Shown here piece after piece: positions 1 through 8,886 of a DNA stretch of 64,000 bases. The notes below the pieces were generated by a model. That model was not told the origin of the DNA, searched no databases, and was given only the letters and a program-made list of their open reading frames with translations. The DNA is from Candidatus Latescibacterota bacterium. GTDB lineage: Bacteria > JAAXHH01. The DNA is taken from NCBI GenBank assembly GCA_022822725.1, contig JAJEAN010000007.1, positions 445,435-509,434 of the forward strand, read 5' to 3'. Position 1 is the stretch's first letter; every line of letters begins with the position of its first letter. A program made the position numbers and the translations under genes.

Positions 1-152
1 GGTATAAGGCGTCCTATCTTGTCCAATTTGTTATCCGAACATGCGGAAACTGGTGAATCCCCACAAAACTACGCCGATGTGTATACATTGTATCTACTTG
101 GCGTACAATAGGTTGCGTGATTTAATGGCTGTACCGCTTCAGGAGGCGCGCG
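1..152. other. Leader region upstream of the first gene
   Basis: No gene is visible here. The stretch is less GC-rich than the coding DNA around it and probably carries the promoter of the transporter that starts at 153. I could not find a well-spaced -35/-10 pair. The clear signal is an AGGAGG ribosome binding site at 141-146, six bases before the TTG start. Confidence 0.5.
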
Positions 153-2177
153 TTGTCCGTCCGTGAAGAGGAACTGAGGGAAGACAGTCCGGAACAGTAC
201 CAGAATCCGGATACCGCTTTGTTCGGCGAAGCGGACGAACCCTACCTGCCGGGATTCAACCTGAAGACGGTCTGGGCCTGCCTGTTCGTCGGATTCGTCA
301 TGCTGCCGGGATCGATCTATCTCAGCCTGGTGACGGGCGGGCAGACCGGCGCGGCGGACTGGGTCACCGTCATCCTGTTCCTCGAGATCGCGAAGCGCTC
401 CCTCGTCAAGATGACCCGGCAGGAAATCATGATCCTGTACTGGGCCGCGGCCGGGCTGGCCGCCGCGGGGAACGCCATGAACACGGGCATCACCGGCGGC
501 CCCTTCGCCCATCTGATCTGGGAGCAGTACTACAAGCAGTCGCCGGAAGCCACGGGCATCGCCACGCTGATCCCCACCTGGGTCGTGCCGACCCTGGACT
601 CCACCGCGATGGCGAGCCGGACCTTCTTCCACATGGACTGGTTCGTGCCCGTCCTCGTCCTCACCGCGGTGACGGTCCTCTTTGCCATCAACTCCTATTC
701 GATGGGGTACATCCTCTTCCGGGTCACCAACGACGTGGAAAGGCTGACCTTCCCCCTTGCGCGGGTGCACGCGGGCGGCGCCACGGCGCTGGCCGAGACG
801 TCGCAGAACCGGGAGGGCTGGCGATGGCGGGCCTTCAGCATCGGGTCGGTGATCGGCGTATCGTGGGGACTGCTGTATGTGATGATCCCCATCCTGTCCA
901 GCACGTTCCTGGTCACGCCCATTACCATACTGCCCATCCCCTTCATCGATTTCACCACCAGCCTCAAGGAAGTGCTGCCGGCGACCATGGTGGGCATAGG
1001 GACCGATCTCGGAACCCTCGTCGCCGGGTTCGTCCTGCCCTTCTGGGTCGTGATCGGCACCTTCGTGTCCTCCGCCCTGATCGCCTTTGTGGCCAACCCG
1101 GTGCTCTACCACAACGGCATCCTGACGACCTGGGAGCCCGGGATGTCGCTCATTCCGACCCAGATATCCAACAACATCGATTTCTGGCTCAGCTTCACCA
1201 TCGGCGCTTCCCTCGTCATCGGCATCGTGGGCTTCACCGCGACCATACGGGCCATAACGAAGTCCAACCGGGAGCGGCGGAACGACCCCGACCGGGCAAC
1301 GGGGGTGCGTACGACGCCGAAGGGCCGGGGCGACCTGCCGATCTGGCTCGTTTTCATCTTCTGGTTCGTCAGTACGGCGGGCTTCGTGATCATCCTCTAC
1401 ATCCTGATCCCCGACTTTCCCTGGTGGATCAGCGCCATTTTCGGATTCCTCTGGTCGCCGGTTTTTTCCTACATCGGGGCCCGGATGATCGGCATCACGG
1501 GTTCGCCCTACGGATCCTCCTTCCCCTTCGTCAAGGAAGCCTCGTTCCTGCTTTCCGGTTACCGGGGCGTCGACGTGTGGTTCGCGCCCATACCCATCTT
1601 CGAGCACGGGAAAGTGGCGGAAACCTTCAAGCAGCTGGATCTTACCAAGACGACCTTCGGCAGCGTGATCAAGCTGACCGCCATAACCACCATCCTGATG
1701 TTCGTGTGCAGCTTCATCTTCTACTCGCTCGTATGGAAGCTGAACCCGATCCCGTCGGCGGCCTATCCCTACGTGCAGAAGATGTGGCCCCTCAACGCGG
1801 CCATGCGGACCATCTGGGTGAAGTCCACCCTGCCCGGCGGCATCACGTTCATCTTCGACATCATCAAGATCGAGTACATCATCGCCGGCCTGGGCGTAAC
1901 GGGCGGGCTCTTCGGCCTGCTGACGCTGGTGGGCGCCTCGCCCCTCTTCTTCTACGGCCTGGTCGGCGGACTGGCCATGCCGCTCTGGCAGACCCTGCCG
2001 ACCTTCTTCGGCGCGATCCTGGGGCGCTACTACTTCACCAAGCGCTTCGGCGAAGAGAAATGGATGGCCTACGTGCCCATTGTGCTGGCCGGCTACGGGG
2101 CCGGCATCGGACTCATAGGCATGATCGCCATCGCCATCGCGCTGATCTCCAAGGCGATTTCGCAGATCGTGTATTGA
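153..2177 (+). CDS. OPT-like oligopeptide-type membrane transporter
   Basis: A 674-residue polytopic inner-membrane protein. The first 35 residues are hydrophilic, then about 14 hydrophobic segments follow, with loops such as the basic stretch near residues 370-390. Length, early Gly/Pro-rich helices and overall composition resemble the OPT (oligopeptide transporter) superfamily and related uncharacterised bacterial membrane families; the substrate cannot be read from sequence. The start is TTG at 153, chosen because a perfect AGGAGG lies six bases upstream. It stands alone on the plus strand; the next gene converges on it from the minus strand about 30 bases away. Membrane transport is fairly safe, the peptide substrate is inference. 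Confidence 0.65.
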   Translation: MSVREEELREDSPEQYQNPDTALFGEADEPYLPGFNLKTVWACLFVGFVMLPGSIYLSLVTGGQTGAADWVTVILFLEIAKRSLVKMTRQEIMILYWAAAGLAAAGNAMNTGITGGPFAHLIWEQYYKQSPEATGIATLIPTWVVPTLDSTAMASRTFFHMDWFVPVLVLTAVTVLFAINSYSMGYILFRVTNDVERLTFPLARVHAGGATALAETSQNREGWRWRAFSIGSVIGVSWGLLYVMIPILSSTFLVTPITILPIPFIDFTTSLKEVLPATMVGIGTDLGTLVAGFVLPFWVVIGTFVSSALIAFVANPVLYHNGILTTWEPGMSLIPTQISNNIDFWLSFTIGASLVIGIVGFTATIRAITKSNRERRNDPDRATGVRTTPKGRGDLPIWLVFIFWFVSTAGFVIILYILIPDFPWWISAIFGFLWSPVFSYIGARMIGITGSPYGSSFPFVKEASFLLSGYRGVDVWFAPIPIFEHGKVAETFKQLDLTKTTFGSVIKLTAITTILMFVCSFIFYSLVWKLNPIPSAAYPYVQKMWPLNAAMRTIWVKSTLPGGITFIFDIIKIEYIIAGLGVTGGLFGLLTLVGASPLFFYGLVGGLAMPLWQTLPTFFGAILGRYYFTKRFGEEKWMAYVPIVLAGYGAGIGLIGMIAIAIALISKAISQIVY

Positions 2178-2196
2178 GGAATCCGGTACCGGTTGT

Positions 2197-2218
2197 CTAG
2201 TGGTAGGCTAGTGGTAGG
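2197..2218. repeat. 11-bp tandem duplication spanning a stop codon
   Basis: Two exact copies of CTAGTGGTAGG lie head to tail at 2197-2207 and 2208-2218. On the minus strand the second copy ends in the TAG stop of the aldolase gene, so the last codons plus stop have been duplicated just past the gene end. One of several such stop-spanning duplications in the window. Confidence 0.9.
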
Positions 2219-3140
2219 CCCGCAGCGGTTCCACCGCCCCGGCCACGCGGGAGGCAATGTCCCGCGGCACCCGCGGATTGAAGGGGCCGCCCTCGCCCGG
2301 CGCAACGTCTTCCCATCCCCCGATGATCATCGCCTCGATCACCGCTGAATAGTTGTACTGCCGGCCGTTCATGAAACGCAGGTGTTCGAGTTCCGCGATA
2401 AGCGCTTCCACGCGGGCTGATTCCGCGAAGGCGCCCCGTCGCTGGGCGTTGTTGATCTCGTCCGCGGCGCGGGCGGCGACGATGGCGGTGCCCGAGGTGT
2501 GTCCTTTGGCGCCCATCTCGGCGGCCCGGGTGCTCCGGTCCCCGATCCCCCACATGACGATGCCCTCATCGCCGATGCCTTCTATGAGCGGGAGGACTTC
2601 TTCCTCGCTCGTGCCCACCTTCACGCCGACGATATGCGGGGAGTCACTGACCAGCCGGATGATCGGGTTCACGTAGTCCGCGGAGCGCATGTACAACAGG
2701 AAGCGGGCCCCGCAATCCGCGCCGAGCCGGTCGGCGAATGCCATGTAATCCTCGTAGGCCGCCTCGTGATCGGCCACGCCGGTGAGCGGCATAATGAGAT
2801 ACACGTCCGGTGGGCGGGGTAGGGCCGACTGCCTGCGCACGAGTTCCTCGGCCTGTGAAATCGGATTCGGCACGATACCGGACATCAGGAACCCGTCGTC
2901 TCCCATCTCCTCACCAGTCGCCTCGATGACACGCATCTGGTCCTCACAGGAGAAGTGGTGGATCAGGCTCGTGCCCGCGATCCCGATCACGCGCTTCCGG
3001 TCTCCGTCGAGATGGTTGTTGTCCATCAGGTAACGGATGTTCCTGCGGTGGCCGTCCATATCGATGGCGCCGCCGCGATAGGGCACGATGGGTATGGCCG
3101 TGACGGAGTTTAGCGTGTCGTACAAAGCTTCGTAATGCAT
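2208..3140 (-). CDS. Dihydrodipicolinate synthase/N-acetylneuraminate lyase family aldolase
   Basis: A 310-residue TIM-barrel class I aldolase of the DapA/NanA family. The N-terminal part has the family layout (aldolase start, then a Gly/Thr motif near 54-60). The Schiff-base lysine is expected in VGVKVGT (about residue 175) and the conserved tyrosine in LLYMRS (about residue 148), which replaces the usual YNxP. Such proteins cleave or form alpha-keto acids; in a catabolic setting a keto-deoxy sugar acid or hydroxyproline-type substrate is likelier than lysine biosynthesis. It is followed by an enolase-superfamily enzyme and a metallohydrolase on the same strand (gaps about 50-60 bases), suggesting an acid-sugar pathway. 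The end is duplicated at 2197-2218. Confidence 0.8.
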   Translation of the reverse strand: MHYEALYDTLNSVTAIPIVPYRGGAIDMDGHRRNIRYLMDNNHLDGDRKRVIGIAGTSLIHHFSCEDQMRVIEATGEEMGDDGFLMSGIVPNPISQAEELVRRQSALPRPPDVYLIMPLTGVADHEAAYEDYMAFADRLGADCGARFLLYMRSADYVNPIIRLVSDSPHIVGVKVGTSEEEVLPLIEGIGDEGIVMWGIGDRSTRAAEMGAKGHTSGTAIVAARAADEINNAQRRGAFAESARVEALIAELEHLRFMNGRQYNYSAVIEAMIIGGWEDVAPGEGGPFNPRVPRDIASRVAGAVEPLRAYH

Positions 3141-3193
3141 TTGCTATGGTCCTTTCGTCTGCCGGATGTGGATCAGGCCGCCGGGCTTCAAGT

Positions 3194-4291
3194 TCAGGCC
3201 GCCATCGGGTCGACGCGATGCGTCTCCACGACGCCTGGATCCAGGTTCAGGCCGAGGCCCGGACGGTCGGGTATATCCATACGGCCGTTGACCACCCGTT
3301 CCGCGGGCGATACGAGTTCTTCGCGCCAGGGCACCTGGCCCCAGGCGTATTCGAGCACGAGAAACCCCGGATGGGAGGCCATGATCTGGACGTGCGCCGC
3401 GACCGTGACCGGTCCGAAGGGGCCGTGCGGCGCGGTCAGTTGTCCCCTGCTTTCGGCGATCGACGCAATCTTCTTCAGCTCGCCGATGCCGCCCGTGATC
3501 GTAACGTCGGGCATGATGACCTCCATGGCTTCGACGTCGAAGAGGGGCCAGAACCCCTCGATGAGCATGGCCCGTTCCCCGCCGGCGATCCGCCACCCGG
3601 TCTCTCTTTTGATCTGCCGGTATCCATCCAGGTCCCGTTCCCCCACGGGTTCTTCCAGCCAGTACAGGTCGATGCCGCGCAGGCCGTCTACGATCCGCCG
3701 TGCTTCGTCGAGCGAGAAACGGCCGTAGCAGTCGAGGAGCAGATCGATATCCGGCCCGATGGCCTCCCGTACGGCGTGCACGCACTGCAGTCCGTGGTCA
3801 ATCAGTACATTGCCGGCGCCGAAGCGGCCGTCGAAGGGCGCGATCTTCACCGCGGTGTGGCCGTCCCCGACCGCGCCGGTGGCCTGGCGGACGAAGTCGT
3901 CCGGCGTGCCTTCCAGTGCGGCCCGGGTGACGTTGGCATAGACGGGAATGTTGTCCCGGCATCGTCCCCCGAGCAGGGCGTGGACCGGTGCGTCGAGCCA
4001 CTTTCCGAGGATATCCCACAGGCCCTGTTCGAAGGCACACAGGGCATGTACGGCGGGCCGGTCTTCGGGACGGGGTTTCAACCGGGCGGTCAGTTGCTCG
4101 ATCCGGCGAGGGTCCTGCCCGACGGCCTCGCGCTCGATCTCCTTCAACGCAGACAGGACCGCGCCTCTCGGCGCCGACGGATTGAGCTCGCCCAGCCCGT
4201 CCACCCCTTCGTCGGTACGGACATGCACGAACACCCAGTGATGCTGTCCGTTCACGTCCACCGCATCTACATCGATACCCGTTATGCGCAT
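3194..4291 (-). CDS. Enolase-superfamily enzyme (mandelate racemase/muconate lactonizing family)
   Basis: A 365-residue two-domain enolase-superfamily protein: N-terminal capping domain (about 1-120) and C-terminal modified TIM barrel. Visible catalytic elements are K149 (AVKIAPF), D187 (LDCYGRF), E213/E214 (WLEEP), E239 (GGER) and H289 (APHGPFGP). This set is typical of acid-sugar dehydratases or racemases: base-catalysed proton abstraction alpha to a carboxylate with Mg2+. The exact sugar acid cannot be predicted. It lies between a DHDPS-type aldolase and a metallo-beta-lactamase-fold hydrolase on the same strand, consistent with dehydration of a sugar acid followed by aldol cleavage. ATG start at 4291; the ribosome binding site is weak. 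Confidence 0.8.
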   Translation of the reverse strand: MRITGIDVDAVDVNGQHHWVFVHVRTDEGVDGLGELNPSAPRGAVLSALKEIEREAVGQDPRRIEQLTARLKPRPEDRPAVHALCAFEQGLWDILGKWLDAPVHALLGGRCRDNIPVYANVTRAALEGTPDDFVRQATGAVGDGHTAVKIAPFDGRFGAGNVLIDHGLQCVHAVREAIGPDIDLLLDCYGRFSLDEARRIVDGLRGIDLYWLEEPVGERDLDGYRQIKRETGWRIAGGERAMLIEGFWPLFDVEAMEVIMPDVTITGGIGELKKIASIAESRGQLTAPHGPFGPVTVAAHVQIMASHPGFLVLEYAWGQVPWREELVSPAERVVNGRMDIPDRPGLGLNLDPGVVETHRVDPMAA

Positions 4292-4302
4292 GGCTCATCC
4301 AT

Positions 4303-4360
4303 TGCGACCTACCGCGGTCTGATGCGATCCGCCGCGGTCCTATGCGACCCGATCTCAGGG
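4303..4360. repeat. Degenerate 20-bp tandem repeat between two genes
   Basis: Three degenerate units of about 20 bp, each opening with TGCGAYC and the first two containing CCGCGGTC, begin at 4303, 4323 and 4343. They fill the gap between the enolase-superfamily start (4291) and the metallohydrolase stop (4355), and the third, poorly matching unit reaches that stop codon. Confidence 0.55.
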
Positions 4361-5146
4361 ACTGTACACGGTGGACTGGTTGTACGGTATGATCAGCGGT
4401 TCCGGTCCGCCTGCCGGCAGATGGGCAGCCCATTCCCGCGGATCGTAGTCGCGCGCCACGAAACAGGCATAGTGGGCGGGCACGACGGTCTTGAGGCCGA
4501 GAGAGGCCGCGATACGGGCCGATCCGTCGAAGAAGGGGAATTCGCCTTCGTTCGGGTGATTGGTCAGAAACCCGATATGCGGCCGCAGATTCCGCACCGG
4601 TCCGAGCAGGGATTCGTGGTTGCCGAAGGTATTCACCGGGTCGCCGGAGATGTAAACGCGGACCGGGCCGATTTCGACGACGTAACCCAGGTGCTGCACG
4701 TCGGGCGGCGCGATGCCGTCGTCGGGAAGGCCCTCCGGCGGTTTGGCCCACACCGTGTGCGCCTTAGATGATCCCATTTCCGCGGAGTCTCCCGCCGTGA
4801 CCACCGTCATGCGCCCGCTGTCGAATCCCGCCTCCGTGAGCGCGTTTATGCTCTCGATCGGTCCCACATAGCGTACATCGGGAAAGGCCGCCGAAAGCCG
4901 CTCCAGCGATTCCAGGCAGGTGTGATCCCCGTGGTTGTGGGTCAGGAGCACGTAGTCGGTCTTCAGCGTCCCTTCGTCCAGGGGCGGGCGAGTATGGACG
5001 AAGCGGTCCGCGGGCCGTTCGCGCGGGTAGTAGGGATCGACCTGGATCACCGTGCCGTCCGGATGCTTCAGTCCGAAAGAGCTCTGGCCGAACCAGTGTA
5101 TACCCACGCTGCCGGCGGGCACGCGAAGGTCTTCGAAGGGGTGCAT
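4355..5146 (-). CDS. Metallo-beta-lactamase-fold hydrolase (UlaG-like)
   Basis: A 263-residue metal-dependent hydrolase. The zinc-binding signature HNHGDH is at residues 70-75 (LLTHNHGDHTCLES), with further His/Asp residues in GDPVNTFGNHE and VPAHYACF. The compact size and the IHWFGQSSFGLKHPDG opening match the UlaG/YcbL-like branch that hydrolyses lactones or phosphoesters, not antibiotic lactamases. The reading frame stays open upstream to 5284, but ATG at 5146 is preferred because an AAAGGA ribosome binding site precedes it and the upstream extension is low-complexity. As part of the minus-strand cluster a sugar-acid lactone is a plausible substrate; that is inference. Confidence 0.8.
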   Translation of the reverse strand: MHPFEDLRVPAGSVGIHWFGQSSFGLKHPDGTVIQVDPYYPRERPADRFVHTRPPLDEGTLKTDYVLLTHNHGDHTCLESLERLSAAFPDVRYVGPIESINALTEAGFDSGRMTVVTAGDSAEMGSSKAHTVWAKPPEGLPDDGIAPPDVQHLGYVVEIGPVRVYISGDPVNTFGNHESLLGPVRNLRPHIGFLTNHPNEGEFPFFDGSARIAASLGLKTVVPAHYACFVARDYDPREWAAHLPAGGPEPLIIPYNQSTVYSP

Positions 5147-5392
5147 GGAGGATGTCCTTTCTGATGAATGCCTGGTAGGCGGATTGTCATGGGATGCCGG
5201 GTACGGAGAACCTGGCCTCCAGTAGGGCACGGAGAACTTAGCGTCCGGGCCGGTGCGTGTCAAGCGGGGTAAGGGGCCGTACAACCGTTGGCTGAGGGGA
5301 AGTTTCGATTTGGACTGTCACGGTTCCGGGGGCATTGGAGCGTCCTGATTTACCTTGCACCGGCCAGATGGTCTTCTTAGACTGAGCGGGCC

Positions 5393-6052
5393 ATGCTGTT
5401 ATCCCGTTTTTTTAAGAGAAAAAGACCGGGTGTCGACCCTGTTTCTCCCCAGGAACGGATGATCGAGGAGCAAATCCGGGGACGCGGTATCGACGAACCC
5501 CGGCTCATCGAAGCCATGCGCGCCGTACCCAGGCACCGGTTCATTCCCGCGGCGTACCGGTCGCACGCCTACGACGACTGCGCCGTGTCCCTCGACCTGG
5601 GGCAGACCGTGTCCCAGCCCTACATCGTGGGACTCATGACCCGGCTGCTTGACCCGGTCGATTCGGACCGGATCCTGGAGATCGGCACGGGTTCGGGCTA
5701 CCAGACCGCGATCCTGGCCCGGCTCGCAGGATTCGTCTACACGGTGGAACGGCTGGCCGTCCTGGGTCAACGGGCCAGGGAAACCCTGCAGTCCCTGGGA
5801 TACAACAACATCCGTTATCGGATCGGAGACGGCCACAGAGGGTGGCCCGGGGAAGCCCCCTTCGACGGCATCATCGTGACGGCGGCACCGAGCGTCCTGC
5901 CCGAGGCGCTGTTTCGCCAGTTGAAATCCGGGGGACGGATGGTCATCCCCATCGGTGAAGAGCTATACACCGTGACGCGTTCGGGAGACGAGACGGTCAA
6001 GGTACACCACGGCGGCGTGCGTTTCGTGCCCATGGTGGAGGATGGGGGGTAA
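5393..6052 (+). CDS. pcm: Protein-L-isoaspartate O-methyltransferase
   Basis: A 219-residue SAM-dependent methyltransferase that repairs isoaspartyl damage in ageing proteins. Typical family features are the AMRAVPRHRFIP segment (41-52), the substrate loop LDLGQTVSQPYIVG (67-80), motif I EIGTGSGYQT (96-105), and the late GGRMVIPIG segment. The first 20 residues are basic and variable, so ATG at 5393 may lie slightly upstream of the true start; M23 is an alternative. It stands alone on the plus strand, divergent from the metallohydrolase. Usual length for the family is 205-225, so it looks intact. Confidence 0.9.
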   Translation: MLLSRFFKRKRPGVDPVSPQERMIEEQIRGRGIDEPRLIEAMRAVPRHRFIPAAYRSHAYDDCAVSLDLGQTVSQPYIVGLMTRLLDPVDSDRILEIGTGSGYQTAILARLAGFVYTVERLAVLGQRARETLQSLGYNNIRYRIGDGHRGWPGEAPFDGIIVTAAPSVLPEALFRQLKSGGRMVIPIGEELYTVTRSGDETVKVHHGGVRFVPMVEDGG

Positions 6053-6375
6053 GGGAACTGTTACAGCCGCTCAGGCGGCGCCCAGCACCTCGCGGAAGAT
6101 CTGGCCGGCGAGCGCTTCGTTGTGGCCGTAAAATGTCGAATGGGCGCGGTCGGAGTACGAAAACGATTTCGCCGTCCGGCGTCACCGGGATCAGTATATA
6201 CGCCACGCCATTCCCTCGCACATTTCACCCACGTCCCGCCTTGACCCTTGTCGCCTTTTGGTATATATACTTGCAGTCCCGTCGATACGTCCTTCCCCGG
6301 CGGTACCGCACGTATACATTTCTGTACTGTGGCACTTCATAAGCTGCCTTCGAGACCGTTCAACCGGAGCAAGCC
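6053..6375. other. Intergenic region holding a decayed gene fragment
   Basis: About 320 bases without an intact gene. The first half carries the minus-strand relic described separately; the second half (about 6222-6375) is less GC-rich, with TATATATAC and TACATTTCTGTACTGT stretches that could be the promoter region of the lactonase operon beginning at 6376. I saw no convincing terminator. Confidence 0.45.
6071..6221 (-). pseudogene. Possible frameshifted C-terminal remnant of a hydrolase
   Basis: Read on the minus strand, two adjacent frames appear to join into one protein tail: AYILIPVTPDGEIVFV in one frame runs, after a one-base shift near 6160, into YSDRAHSTFYGHNEALAGQI and then FREVLGAA with a stop at 6071. 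The DRAHSTFYGHNEALAGQIF segment looks like the C-terminal Asp-His block of SGNH/GDSL-type hydrolases, where the D and H are catalytic. Nothing upstream supplies the rest of such a protein. I read this as a decayed remnant; chance similarity is possible because the piece is short. Confidence 0.3.
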
Positions 6376-7320
6376 ATGATGGCGACTATTGAGAAAATCG
6401 CGGAAGTCGAGGCGATGGTGGGCGAGGGACCGGTCTGGGACCCGGACAGCAACACGCTGATGTGGACCGACATCCGGACCGGCCGTTTCTTCGAGTATGA
6501 CCCGGCGACGAACCAGAACCGCCAGGTGCACGATGGTTTCAACGTCGGCGGGTTCGCCTTCAACGAATTCGGCGGCCTTCTGGCGTGCATCTGGGACGGT
6601 ATCGTGCTGTGGAAGTCCGACGACGAGTGGGTACGCGTTTTCGACGAGACTCACGACGGCGAGCCACTGCGCTTCAACGACGTAACGGCCGATCCGGGCG
6701 GGCGGATGTTTGCCGGTTCGCTGATCGACGGCGGTGTGGGCAAACTGTACCGTTTCGATCCGGACGGCGGCGTGGAGATCATCGAAGAGGGGATCGGCTG
6801 CAGCAACGGCATGGGGTATTCGCCGGACGAATCGATCATGTACTATACGGATTCCGCCGTGCGGACGATCTACCAATACGATTACGACCGCGCGACCGGT
6901 TCCGTCTCCAACCGGCGGGATTTCGTCAAACTGCCCGATACGGCGGGGGTGCCGGACGGGATGACCGTCGATGCCGAAGGCTTTGTGTGGACGGCTGTCT
7001 GGTTCGACGGATGCATTATTCGATTCGACCCGGATGGCGTGGAGGAGCGGCGCATCGCGCTGCCGGCGATCCAGACCTCCAGCGTCATGTTCGGCGGGGC
7101 GGACCTGACCGACATCTATGTCACGACTGCGGGCACCTCATTGGAACCCGGTTCGCCCCTCGATCCGAAGGACTACGACTGGGAAGCCTACGGACAGGGT
7201 TACCGCGGCGGCGGCTTGTTCCGCGTGCGGCAGGATATACAGGGCAAGCCCGAGTTCAAGGCCCGTTTCCCGTGGCCGGAAGGACCGGGACAACCGGATG
7301 AACCAGGACAGGAGGAATGA
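6376..7320 (+). CDS. SMP-30/gluconolactonase/LRE-like lactonase
   Basis: A 314-residue six-bladed beta-propeller of the SMP-30/gluconolactonase family. The expected metal and catalytic residues are visible: E17 in GEGPVW, the Asn in RFNDVTADPGGR (near 102), the Asn in CSNGMGYSPD and the Asp in PDGMTVDAEG. These enzymes open sugar lactones to aldonic acids with a divalent metal. The stop codon (7318-7320) abuts the ATG of the next gene, so the two are co-transcribed and probably translationally coupled. No signal peptide, so cytoplasmic. The substrate is not predictable; the acid-sugar enzymes elsewhere in the window fit a sugar lactone. Confidence 0.85.
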   Translation: MMATIEKIAEVEAMVGEGPVWDPDSNTLMWTDIRTGRFFEYDPATNQNRQVHDGFNVGGFAFNEFGGLLACIWDGIVLWKSDDEWVRVFDETHDGEPLRFNDVTADPGGRMFAGSLIDGGVGKLYRFDPDGGVEIIEEGIGCSNGMGYSPDESIMYYTDSAVRTIYQYDYDRATGSVSNRRDFVKLPDTAGVPDGMTVDAEGFVWTAVWFDGCIIRFDPDGVEERRIALPAIQTSSVMFGGADLTDIYVTTAGTSLEPGSPLDPKDYDWEAYGQGYRGGGLFRVRQDIQGKPEFKARFPWPEGPGQPDEPGQEE

Positions 7321-8865
7321 ATGGCCTTTGACGTCGTCATTCGCGGCGGTGAGGTAATCGACGGTACCGGAAAGACCAGCCGTTACCCGGCGGATGTGGG
7401 GTTGCGGGATGGCCGCGTGGCGGGGATCGGAGACCTTGCGGACGCCGAAGCCGCGCGGACCATAGACGCCGGCGGCCACATCGTCTGCCCCGGCTTCATC
7501 GACGTGCACGTCCATTCCGAAAACTCCCTGCTCGGCGGCAGGGATCAGATGGGCGGCCTTCGCCAGGGCGTGACGACCCACTTGCTCGCGCCAGACGGAT
7601 TCGGCTGGGCGGGATTGTCCTCCGAAGAGGCCCTGCCCCTCTGGCACTACACGCAGTTCGCCTACGGCGAGCCCCTGGAACCGGTCAACTGGCCCACGAT
7701 CGAGTCCTATCTGGATTTGTTTCCGGGTCGATCACCCGCCAATGTGTATCCCCAGGTACCGCACTGCGCCGTGCGCGTCAAGGCCATGGGCTGGGACCCC
7801 GGGCCGCCCACTCCGGACCAGTTGAAAGTCATGGAGGCGGAGACCCGGGCCTGGATGGTAGCGGGCGCCGGGTGCCTCTGCCTGGGACTGGACTACCAGC
7901 CGAGTGCCAACGCGCCTTTCGAAGAGCTCGTGGCGCTGTGCAAGGTGGCCCTGGAGTATGACGGGATATACGCCGCCCACCTGCGGTACCAGATCCTGGG
8001 CCGGGACCGGGCCTGGCAGGAGATCATCGACCTGAACCGCGCCAGCGGCATACCCGTTCACGTATCCCATGAACGCGTCGACGGCATGACGGGGCCGATC
8101 CTGGAACAGGCGATGAAGGACGGAGTGGACATCACCTTCGAATCGTACCTCTATCCGGCCGGCATGACACACATCACGATGCAGCTGCCCATGTGGGTCC
8201 AGACGGGCAGTCCCGAAGAAGTCCTCGACAGGATGCGCCAGCCGGAAACCCGCCGTAAGGCCCTCGAGCATCTGAAATCGACGAACCTGGCGGACCGACA
8301 ATACATCGGTTATACGCGCTCGGGTAGATTCGCCGGGATGACCCTGGGCGAGGCCGCCCGGAGCGTGAACAAGACCAACGAGGAGTTCGCCTACGACCTC
8401 GTGCTCGATGAGGACGGCATCCAGGCGTTTGTCATGTTCTGGCCGGTCCCGCAGGAAGAGATCGACGCCGTGCTGGACCGGACGGCGCCTCATCCCCTCA
8501 TGATGGTGGCCAGCGACGGCGTCTATGACTGCACCCACCCCCATCCGAGGGGTATGGGATGTTTCGCCCAGATGCTCAGGAAGTTCGTGCGGGAGCGCGG
8601 CCTGCTTTCCCTGGAAGAGGCCGTCTACAAGATGAGCGGGTTCCCGGCGGAACGCTACCGGCTGAAAGACCGGGGCGTGCTGCGCGAAGGCGCGCCTGCG
8701 GACGTGGTCGTCTTCGACCCGCAGACCGTGGCCGACCGGGCCACCTTCGAAGCGCCGATACAGCCTCCCGACGGCATTCCCCATGTTTTCGTCAACGGCA
8801 TGCCGGTCATCGAGAACCACGAGCCCACCGAGCACCGCCCGGGCCAGGTCCTGCGCAGAGGATAA
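7321..8865 (+). CDS. N-acyl-D-amino-acid deacylase family amidohydrolase
   Basis: A 514-residue zinc amidohydrolase. The N-terminal strand-rich segment leads to PGFIDVHVHSEN with metal ligands H63 and H65; further His/Asp ligands are likely in YAAHLRYQ, VHVSHERVDG and VASDGVYD; a typical composite-barrel tail (GAPADVVVFDPQTV) ends the protein. Length and motifs match D-aminoacylases and N-acyl-D-amino-acid deacylases, which release D-amino acids from N-acyl forms. It starts directly at the stop of the lactonase gene. A D-amino-acid dehydrogenase-like oxidase at 27429 and peptide-handling genes in the window fit with D-amino-acid use. Confidence 0.85.
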   Translation: MAFDVVIRGGEVIDGTGKTSRYPADVGLRDGRVAGIGDLADAEAARTIDAGGHIVCPGFIDVHVHSENSLLGGRDQMGGLRQGVTTHLLAPDGFGWAGLSSEEALPLWHYTQFAYGEPLEPVNWPTIESYLDLFPGRSPANVYPQVPHCAVRVKAMGWDPGPPTPDQLKVMEAETRAWMVAGAGCLCLGLDYQPSANAPFEELVALCKVALEYDGIYAAHLRYQILGRDRAWQEIIDLNRASGIPVHVSHERVDGMTGPILEQAMKDGVDITFESYLYPAGMTHITMQLPMWVQTGSPEEVLDRMRQPETRRKALEHLKSTNLADRQYIGYTRSGRFAGMTLGEAARSVNKTNEEFAYDLVLDEDGIQAFVMFWPVPQEEIDAVLDRTAPHPLMMVASDGVYDCTHPHPRGMGCFAQMLRKFVRERGLLSLEEAVYKMSGFPAERYRLKDRGVLREGAPADVVVFDPQTVADRATFEAPIQPPDGIPHVFVNGMPVIENHEPTEHRPGQVLRRG

Positions 8866-8886
8866 GAAGGGACGCGTTTCAGATAC

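Noticed and set aside
3146-4771. A 541-codon plus-strand frame opposite the enolase-superfamily and metallohydrolase genes
   Set aside because: Both opposite genes have complete catalytic motifs; the plus-strand translation has none.
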